Position numbers and translations under genes: made by a program
The notes under the pieces: generated by a model
The model's input: the letters and a program-made list of their open reading frames with translations, nothing else
Told to the model about the DNA's origin: nothing
The model's database searches: none
Assembly: GCA_036496025.1 (NCBI GenBank)
Contig: DASXLW010000243.1
Location: forward strand, 1 to 10,383
Direction: 5' to 3'
From: PALSA-505 sp036496025
GTDB taxonomy: Bacteria; Actinomycetota; Actinomycetes; Streptosporangiales; Streptosporangiaceae
Length of the DNA: 10,383 bases
Part shown: piece after piece, positions 5,924 through 10,383 of the stretch
Layout: each line of letters starts with the position of its first letter
Numbering within the stretch: position 1 is the stretch's first letter

Positions 5924-5958
5924 AAATTTTAACCGGCTACGCGATCTGGGGAGCAAGA

Positions 5959-6513
5959 ATGCACAATGTCCTGCGCAAGGCTGCCATAGGCCTGCTGGCT
6001 GGCGCGGCCGTCGTGACAATGACGCTGCTGGCGGCGGGCAGCGCGGGGGCGGCCACCGCGGCGCCGGCGGCGCCGGCGGCGCACGCATCGGCGGCGCTGA
6101 AGTGGCCAGTCACCGGGCCGGGATCGAAGGGCGAGCGGGTGGTGGCCATCCAGTACCTGCTCAACCAGCAGATAAACGCGAAGCTTGCGACGGACGGCAA
6201 CTACGGCCCCAAGACGACCGCGGCCGTCAAAGCCTTCCAGAGGAAGGCCAAGCTGCCGGTGGACGGCATAGTGGGCCCCATGACCTACCCGAAGCTCATC
6301 ATCACGGTCAAGAAGGGGAGCAAGGGACCGGCCGTATCGGCGGTCCAGCATAACCTGCACTTCGCGTATGGTTTTAAGAGCCTGATGGTCAGTGGCACAT
6401 TCGGCAACGGGACGCTAAAGGCCGTCAAGTCCTTCCAGAAGAGGTTCAAACTGACGCAAGACGGCATCGTCGGTGCGAGCACATGGAACGCGCTGATCAT
6501 CCACGAGACGTAG
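5959..6513 (+). CDS. Secreted protein with two peptidoglycan-binding domains
   Basis: The 184-residue protein starts at ATG 5959 with GGGGAG five bases upstream. Residues 1-32 are a signal peptide: a short basic start (MHNVLRK), a long hydrophobic core and a likely cleavage after an Ala-rich AGA/GAA stretch near residues 30-32. An Ala/Pro linker follows. Two PG_binding_1-type repeats then fill the rest: about 48-113 (GSKGERVVAIQYLLNQ, DGNYGPKTTAAVKAFQ, VDGIVGPMTY) and about 115-180 (GSKGPAVSAVQHNLHF, SGTFGNGTLKAVKSFQ, DGIVGASTWNALI). No hydrolase or other catalytic domain is present, so it probably binds the cell wall non-enzymatically or as an accessory to another enzyme. It is a single-gene transcription unit with its own promoter and terminator. 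Confidence 0.94.
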   Translation: MHNVLRKAAIGLLAGAAVVTMTLLAAGSAGAATAAPAAPAAHASAALKWPVTGPGSKGERVVAIQYLLNQQINAKLATDGNYGPKTTAAVKAFQRKAKLPVDGIVGPMTYPKLIITVKKGSKGPAVSAVQHNLHFAYGFKSLMVSGTFGNGTLKAVKSFQKRFKLTQDGIVGASTWNALIIHET

Positions 6514-6540
6514 TTCCGCCACTTCACCGGCACGCCCGGA

Positions 6541-6581
6541 TAGGCCGCCGGCCCGCGACGACACCGCGGGCCGGCGGTCTG
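6541..6581 (+). terminator. Strong hairpin terminator after the peptidoglycan-binding gene
   Basis: A perfect 13-bp GC-rich stem (6545-6557 with 6565-6577) has a 7-nt loop, ACGACAC, and extends with wobble pairs to about 17 bp (6541-6581). It starts 27 bases after the stop codon. There is no U tract; long GC hairpins of this kind terminate in actinobacteria. Confidence 0.75.
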
Positions 6582-6836
6582 CTGGCGGGTTCGGGGCAGC
6601 CGGACATCGAGTTACGAACCGGATAACGCAAGGACATGCGCTGCGGCAATTCGCGGCAGAAGCAACGCCAACGCGGGAACGCGCGCATATAACACCGGAG
6701 CAGGAACCGGCCGGGAAATCCCGCCCTGCCGCGCATCGCCCGCGGGTGGCCGGCTGCGCGGCCGGATCTGCGACGCGCGGGCCGCCCACACCGGTACTGC
6801 GGTGATGAAGGCGGGCGATCCGCGCCGTTGATCGCC

Positions 6837-6842
6837 TAGCCT
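6837..6842 (+). promoter_or_regulatory. -10 box for a leaderless GNAT transcript
   Basis: TAGCCT ends seven bases before GTG 6850, so transcription would begin at or next to the start codon. No ribosome binding site precedes the GTG, and an in-frame TGA at 6829-6831 excludes any earlier start, which supports leaderless translation. The -35 region is poor. Confidence 0.5.
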
Positions 6843-6849
6843 GCTGAGC

Positions 6850-7482
6850 GTGGGCGGCTCCCTCAGCGAGATCCTGGCTCGCGCCGCGGCGGGCAGCCCG
6901 CCGCCACCCGACGGCGGGCTGACAATACTGCCCCAGCCGTCCGACCGCGACGCTGGCGTCATCGCGTTCACCGCGCACAGCGTCGTGTTCGCGAACGTGA
7001 CCGCCGACTGGGTGCACACCCGCATCCCAGCAGGCGACCTGTCCGCGCCGATGGGCCCGCGATTCCTGCAGGCGCTGGCCGAACGACTCGGCCGCCAGGC
7101 CGCCAGCACCGACGTGCTGACCGTGGCGGCGGCGCTGGCCGGGCCGCCGGAGCTGCGGCTGGCGCAGGTCGACGGCAGCGATCATCCGCGGGCCCGGCGG
7201 GCCCTCCGCTACCGCGACGACCTCGCGGTCTGGGCCGGCGACGGCGCGGTCGTGCTGATCGGCCGGGGCGTGGCCAGCCGGTGGGAGGTGGCGGTGGAGG
7301 TGGACCCGGCGCGGCGGAACGAGGGTATCGGCCGCTGCGCCGCCCGCGCCGCGCGTCACCTGGTCCCCGCGGGCGAGCCGGTGTGGGCGCAGATATCACC
7401 CGGCAACGTGGCCAGCATGCGGGCCTTCCTGGCGGCCGGCTTCGTCCCGGCCGGCGGCGAGGCCCTGCTGGTCCAGCGCTAG
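6850..7482 (+). CDS. GNAT-family N-acetyltransferase
   Basis: The 210-residue protein has a C-terminal acetyl-CoA-binding GNAT core. The strand WEVAVEVDPARR leads into the motif-A pyrophosphate loop R156-N-E-G159-I-G161, followed by an Ala-rich helix. Then comes QISPGNVASMRAFLAAGFVPAG, the usual Asn-containing strand and final helix for CoA contact. The first 130 residues are poorly conserved and probably form a substrate-binding N-terminal half; the acceptor substrate is unknown. GTG 6850 is the first possible start, because an in-frame stop lies 21 bases upstream. Its stop codon overlaps that of the convergent dehydrogenase gene in a shared CTAG. Confidence 0.87.
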   Translation: MGGSLSEILARAAAGSPPPPDGGLTILPQPSDRDAGVIAFTAHSVVFANVTADWVHTRIPAGDLSAPMGPRFLQALAERLGRQAASTDVLTVAAALAGPPELRLAQVDGSDHPRARRALRYRDDLAVWAGDGAVVLIGRGVASRWEVAVEVDPARRNEGIGRCAARAARHLVPAGEPVWAQISPGNVASMRAFLAAGFVPAGGEALLVQR

Positions 7483-8228
7483 CCCCGGCCGACGAACGGC
7501 ATCTCGGTGGCCATGACGGTCACGAAGAGCGCGTTGGCGTCCAGCGGGAGCGAGGCCATGTAGAGCACCGCCTCGGCCACATGCCGGGCATCGAAGGTGG
7601 GCTCGGCCATCAGCGAGCCGTCGGCCTGCCGTGCGCCCCGGCTGATGGCCTGGGTCATCTCGGTGGCGGCGTTGCCGATGTCGATCTGGCCGCAGGCTAT
7701 CCCGAACCGGCGGCCGTCGAGCGCGATCGACTTGGTCAGCCCGGTCATCGCGTGCTTGGTGGCCGTGTAGCCGACGCTGTTCGGGCGCGGCACGTGCGCC
7801 GATATCGAGCCGTTGTTGATGATCCGGCCACCGGCCGGGGACTGGGCTTTCATCATCCGCACCGCGTGCTGGGCGCATAGGAACGCGCCGGTCAGGTTGG
7901 TGTCCACGATGTGCCGCCAGTCCGGCAGCGAAACCTCGTCCACCGCGCCGGCCGGGCCGAACACACCCGCGTTATTGACCAGCAGGTCCAGCCGGCCCCA
8001 GCGCTCCCGGACCGCCTCGAACAGCCGGGCCACCGATTCCGGCACGGTGACGTCGGCCGGGACCACCAACGCGGACTCGTCAGGCGCGGCGGCCGCGGTC
8101 TCGGCCAGAGCACCTTCGCGCCGGCCCGCCAGCGCCACCCGCCACCCGGCGGACAGCAGGGCCTCGGCCATGCGCCGGCCGACCCCGGAGCCGGCCCCGG
8201 TCACGACGGCCACGCCGGTAGTTGTCAT
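7479..8228 (-). CDS. Short-chain dehydrogenase/reductase (classical SDR)
   Basis: The 249-residue protein is a complete classical SDR. It has the Rossmann loop TGAGSGVG (residues 10-17), NNAG at 85-88, and a catalytic tetrad of N111, S141, Y154 and K158 (YTATK). The GRR at 35-37 after the second strand favours NADP(H) over NAD(H). IDIGNAATEMT (182-192) follows the active site in place of the usual PG motif. It would oxidise or reduce an alcohol/carbonyl substrate that cannot be named. ATG 8228 is chosen because SDR similarity begins there; the longer open frame upstream runs back through the divergent HD gene and is not real. A -10 box seven bases upstream suggests a leaderless mRNA. Confidence 0.95.
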   Translation of the reverse strand: MTTTGVAVVTGAGSGVGRRMAEALLSAGWRVALAGRREGALAETAAAAPDESALVVPADVTVPESVARLFEAVRERWGRLDLLVNNAGVFGPAGAVDEVSLPDWRHIVDTNLTGAFLCAQHAVRMMKAQSPAGGRIINNGSISAHVPRPNSVGYTATKHAMTGLTKSIALDGRRFGIACGQIDIGNAATEMTQAISRGARQADGSLMAEPTFDARHVAEAVLYMASLPLDANALFVTVMATEMPFVGRG

Positions 8229-8235
8229 GGCCGCT

Positions 8236-8241
8236 AGTATG
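8236..8241 (-). promoter_or_regulatory. -10 box candidate for the SDR gene
   Basis: On the minus strand CATACT ends seven bases before ATG 8228, so the transcript would start at or near the A of ATG. No ribosome binding site is visible. The -35 region is not recognisable. Confidence 0.4.
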
Positions 8242-8321
8242 TTGGGCCGCTCACTCGCCGGGCGCGGCGGGGCTGGCCGGAACCCCGAGCGCGTGCTCCC
8301 CCGCGGGGCGAAACCGGCTGC

Positions 8322-8327
8322 GACACT
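8322..8327 (+). promoter_or_regulatory. -10 box candidate for the HD-domain gene
   Basis: GACACT ends seven bases before ATG 8335, the same spacing as at the GNAT and SDR starts. The G-run between them ends one base from the ATG, too close to serve well as a ribosome binding site, so a leaderless start is plausible. The -35 region is poor. Confidence 0.35.
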
Positions 8328-8334
8328 GGGGGGC

Positions 8335-9042
8335 ATGGACCCCTCCTCGCCCGTGCCGCTGGCCGAGTCCAACCCCTTCCCGGAGGCGATCGATCCCCGG
8401 CTGCGCCGCCAGCTCACCTTCCTGATCGAGGCCGACCGGCTCAAGACGGTGCTCAGGCAGTCGCCGCTGGCCGCCGCGGACCGGCGGGAGAACGACGCGG
8501 AGCATTCCTGGCATCTAGCGCTGATGGCCCTGGTCCTGGCCGAGCACGCCGACGAGAAGATCGACGTGGGGCACGTCATCGCGCTGGTGGTCGTGCACGA
8601 CCTGGTGGAGATTTACGCCGGGGACACCCCGCTGTACGACGTGGCGATGGCCGCCGACCAGCAGGAACGCGAGACGGCGGCCGCGCAGACGCTGTTCGCG
8701 CTGCTGCCGGCCGACCAGGCCGCTACGGTGCGGGCGCTGTGGGACGAGTTCGAGGCCGAGAAGACCCCGGAGGCCAGGTTCGCCAAGGCCGTAGACCGGC
8801 TCGAGCCGCTGCTGCTCAACTGGATGGCTCGCGGCGGGACCTGGCGGACGCCGGGAGTGACCGCCGATGACTCGCGAGCCCGTAAGGCGGTCATCGCGAA
8901 CGCGTCGGCCTCACTCTGGCGGGCGGGGAAGGAACTGATCGACGAGAGCGAGCGCCGGGGCTGGTCCCGGCCGGGGCGGCTCGCAGCCCGCCATCGGGCC
9001 GACCACCGCGATAAACGCGGGCAGGACGGCGGGGCGGCCTGA
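8335..9042 (+). CDS. HD-domain hydrolase, YfbR/HDDC2-like nucleotidase
   Basis: The 235-residue protein carries an HD metal-dependent phosphohydrolase domain. The metal ligands are H57 in ENDAEHSWHL, H88-D89 in VVVHDLVEIYAGDT, and D154 in FAKAVDRLEPLL. This order and spacing match the YfbR/HD_3 group, whose characterised members remove phosphate from deoxynucleoside 5'-monophosphates; the substrate here is inferred from the family. The C-terminal 35 residues are Arg/Gly-rich and probably disordered. The start at ATG 8335 fits the usual family start. The frame is open much further upstream, but that stretch is antisense to the SDR gene. It diverges from the SDR (106 bp apart) and converges on the next gene with only 7 bp between stop codons. 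Confidence 0.93.
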   Translation: MDPSSPVPLAESNPFPEAIDPRLRRQLTFLIEADRLKTVLRQSPLAAADRRENDAEHSWHLALMALVLAEHADEKIDVGHVIALVVVHDLVEIYAGDTPLYDVAMAADQQERETAAAQTLFALLPADQAATVRALWDEFEAEKTPEARFAKAVDRLEPLLLNWMARGGTWRTPGVTADDSRARKAVIANASASLWRAGKELIDESERRGWSRPGRLAARHRADHRDKRGQDGGAA

Positions 9043-9049
9043 CGTACGG

Positions 9050-9685
9050 TCACGGCGCCTCGCGGGGCGGTGGCCCAGCCGCCGTCGGGTGCAGGACCGG
9101 CTGGTAGCCCGCGCCGAGCACCGCGACCGTCGCCCGGGGGGTGAGCACGCTCACCCGGGCGCGGCCCGGCCTGGTCCGCTGCTCCCGGTAACCACTGTGG
9201 GTCCAGGCCAAGAGGCGGGGACCGAGCACCAGCCACGGCCGGGCGGCCAGCTCGATCATCGTCCCGTCCGGCAGGTCGGCCAGCGGCGCCTGGTAGGCAC
9301 GCCGGGCGCCCGGCCCGGTCAGCCGGTCGGCGTGCAGCCGGGCATCCATCGCCGCGGCGCTGACCGGCTCACCGGGGTAAGCCTCGGCCCAGGCCCGCTT
9401 GTACTCCTGGTACCGGTGGTACCGGCATTCCCCGCACGGCCGGTGCCCGGCGGCCAGGCCAGTGGCCTCGTCGAGGAAGTACAGCTCGGTCAGCCGGCCC
9501 GGCTGCCACTGCGTCCGGCGCCGGTTCTTGAACTCCAGCACGCAGATCAGCCACAGCCGACCGCGCGAGTAGCGGGCCAGGCTGCCCCCGGTGTCGAGAA
9601 GCTGGCCCCGGTTGCCCCAGAACATCCCGCGGTCGGCCACGGCGGCCAGTTCCCCGTACGGGGTCACCCGGTTCTGCCGCGGCAC
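9050..9685 (-). CDS. Conserved protein of unknown function with an H-x2-C-x2-C motif
   Basis: The 211-residue protein starts at GTG 9685, with GGAGG six bases upstream. That places its first 22 bases inside the end of the upstream hydrolase gene, so translation is probably coupled. A second GTG at 9667 would give a GTGA overlap but lacks a ribosome binding site. Motifs in order: VTPYGEL (7-13), FWGNRG (22-27), LEFKNRRR (50-57), LTELYFLDEATGLAAGHRPCGECR (65-88), ADLPDGT (136-142), WTHSGY (161-166), VLTP (180-183) and AGYQPVLHP (192-200). H81, C84, C87 and possibly H90 could bind a metal; HRPCGEC resembles the RPCxxC part of Ada-type zinc motifs. From memory, similar proteins occur in other bacteria as uncharacterised families; I cannot name a function. 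No signal peptide or membrane segment is visible. Confidence 0.82.
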   Translation of the reverse strand: MPRQNRVTPYGELAAVADRGMFWGNRGQLLDTGGSLARYSRGRLWLICVLEFKNRRRTQWQPGRLTELYFLDEATGLAAGHRPCGECRYHRYQEYKRAWAEAYPGEPVSAAAMDARLHADRLTGPGARRAYQAPLADLPDGTMIELAARPWLVLGPRLLAWTHSGYREQRTRPGRARVSVLTPRATVAVLGAGYQPVLHPTAAGPPPREAP

Positions 9686-10383
9686 CGCGCACCTCCGCTC
9701 CGTCGGTCCAGCCCGGCGACGAGCGTGCCCGGGTGCCAGTCCGGCAGCCGCGCCACGACCTCGCCGCCAGGACCGACCAGGGCGGCCAGGCCGGGGAAGT
9801 CCTCGTCCACGGTCGAGCCGGCCTGCGTGGTCAACGCCACGCAGGCTCCGGTCCGGGCGGCGTGGCGGCGCGCGTCGGCGAGGCCCTGGGACTCCCACCA
9901 GGAATGCCCGGCCCGCCAGCTTTCGTCGTCGGTTCGCCGGCCGTAGAGGCCGGGAGCGGCGCACAGGAAGATGACCTCGGCGCCCGCCGCGGCCGGCTCG
10001 TCGAAGGGGTAGTCGACGCGGCTCTCGGCGCAGATCGCGATGCCGAAGCTGAGCTGGCCCAGTCGCAGCAGCGCCGGCGCGGTGCCGGGGGTGTAGGCAT
10101 CCTCGCCCTCGCCGAGGTGCCGCTTGCGGTAGGCGCCGGCCAGCCCGCCCTCGCGGGCGTATACCTGCGTGATGTGGGCGCCGCCGCCGTCGCCCCGCTC
10201 CGCGACCCCGAAGACCGCCGCCACCGAGTACTGCCGGGTGAGCCCGGCCAGCGCGCGCACCGGCTCGGAGTCCAGGCGGAGCAGGTCCCCCGGATGCGCG
10301 ACCGGATCCACCGACCCGGTGAGCGACATCTCGGGGAACGCCGCCAGCTCGCAGCCCTCGTCCCTGGCCCGGGCGAGCACCTC
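9664..10383 (-). CDS. Carbon-nitrogen hydrolase, nitrilase superfamily (5' end beyond window)
   Basis: The open frame enters from the right edge; 239 residues are visible and the N-terminal 25-40 residues are missing. The Glu-Lys-Cys catalytic triad is clear. E18 lies in AFPEMSLTG, K87 in AYRKRHL and C118 in AICAES (numbered from the first visible residue). The nitrilase fold continues to a divergent Arg/Gly-rich end. These enzymes cleave non-peptide C-N bonds (amides, nitriles, carbamoyl groups). The CAES after the nucleophile differs from the common CWE or CYD, so the substrate is not predictable. Its stop overlaps the start of the next gene by 22 bp, implying one operon. Confidence 0.92.
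   Translation of the reverse strand, partial: EVLARARDEGCELAAFPEMSLTGSVDPVAHPGDLLRLDSEPVRALAGLTRQYSVAAVFGVAERGDGGGAHITQVYAREGGLAGAYRKRHLGEGEDAYTPGTAPALLRLGQLSFGIAICAESRVDYPFDEPAAAGAEVIFLCAAPGLYGRRTDDESWRAGHSWWESQGLADARRHAARTGACVALTTQAGSTVDEDFPGLAALVGPGGEVVARLPDWHPGTLVAGLDRRSGGARCRGRTG

Larger units (their letters stand above)
5584..5958. other. Comparatively AT-rich intergenic region between divergent genes
   Basis: This 375-bp gap separates the minus-strand VOC gene from the plus-strand peptidoglycan-binding gene. By hand count, 5701-5940 is about 51% GC (122 of 240), far below the coding flanks. It holds the plus-strand promoter, two inverted repeats and a leader hairpin, listed separately. 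I see no supportable gene in it and no convincing promoter for the VOC gene. Confidence 0.7.
6514..6849. other. 336-bp intergenic region without a gene
   Basis: Apart from the terminator at its left end and a -10 box at its right end, I see only minor inverted repeats (CGGGA-AA-TCCCG at 6712-6723 and a GGCCG/CGGCC hairpin near 6750). Short frames here have no ribosome binding site or recognisable product. Confidence 0.6.

Noticed and set aside
5842..5958. Upstream extension of the peptidoglycan-binding protein to 5842
   Set aside because: It would start inside the promoter and hide the signal peptide; ATG 5959 has a strong GGGGAG and begins the signal sequence.
5871..5958. Possible c-di-AMP (ydaO-type) riboswitch before a cell-wall gene
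   Set aside because: Such riboswitches do occur before wall genes in actinobacteria, but the predicted leader is only about 82 nt and I see none of the conserved core motifs.
6415..7359. Long minus-strand frames opposite the acetyltransferase gene
   Set aside because: No ribosome binding site or family similarity; the plus-strand GNAT motifs explain the coding signal.
7813..8334. N-terminal extension of the HD-domain protein
   Set aside because: The stretch is antisense to the SDR coding sequence and family similarity begins only after ATG 8335.
8229..8579. N-terminal extension of the SDR
   Set aside because: It runs antisense through the start of the HD gene and has no SDR similarity; the Rossmann motif begins a few residues after ATG 8228.
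9686..9964. N-terminal extension of the H-x2-C-x2-C protein
   Set aside because: It overlaps the well-supported nitrilase-family frame, is Arg/Pro/Gly-rich and loses the clear GGAGG before GTG 9685.

Overview
The window is chromosomal DNA from a high-GC Gram-positive bacterium, almost certainly an actinomycete (Actinomycetota). The coding sequence is very GC-rich, GTG starts are used freely, and several -10 boxes of the TAnnnT type sit directly in front of start codons, as in leaderless mRNAs. The family content also fits: a DesK-type sensor kinase with a LuxR-type regulator, a stand-alone LigD polymerase-domain protein, and short single-domain enzymes. I cannot place it more finely from sequence alone. 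I see no phage, insertion sequence, CRISPR array, tRNA or rRNA.

Left part (1-4170), all on the minus strand and described in the direction of transcription. A small unrecognised 82-residue protein (start 4103) has its own candidate promoter. It is followed by a class-I glutamine amidotransferase-like protein (3778-3104), then a DesK-like membrane histidine kinase (2996-1566) and its NarL/DesR-like response regulator (1541-885). Last comes a gene that leaves the window at base 1: a zinc-ribbon, proline-rich, single-pass membrane protein with 48-bp and 24-bp internal repeats. The long plus-strand open frames over this stretch are GC-bias shadows.

Middle part (4170-6850). A two-gene minus-strand unit carries a glyoxalase/VOC protein (5583-5197) and a LigD-type primase-polymerase (5179-4214), ending in a candidate hairpin terminator. 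A comparatively AT-rich intergenic region (about 51% GC by hand count over 5701-5940) then precedes a plus-strand gene for a secreted protein with two peptidoglycan-binding domains (5959-6513). That gene has a clear TTGACC-N17-TAGCGT promoter, an 8-bp inverted repeat overlapping the -35 box, a UUCG-capped hairpin in the leader, a strong ribosome binding site and a long hairpin terminator.

Right part (6850-10383). A GNAT acetyltransferase (+) and a short-chain dehydrogenase (-) converge and share a CTAG at their stop codons. The dehydrogenase is divergent from an HD-domain nucleotidase-like hydrolase (+, 8335-9042). That gene converges on a two-gene minus-strand unit: a nitrilase-superfamily hydrolase (entering from beyond the right edge) overlapping by 22 bp a conserved protein of unknown function with an H-x2-C-x2-C motif.

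Most of the window is ordinary chromosome. The best leads for something undescribed are the regulatory architecture of the peptidoglycan-binding gene, the hydrolase/unknown-protein pair at the right edge, and the repeat-bearing proteins around the two-component system.
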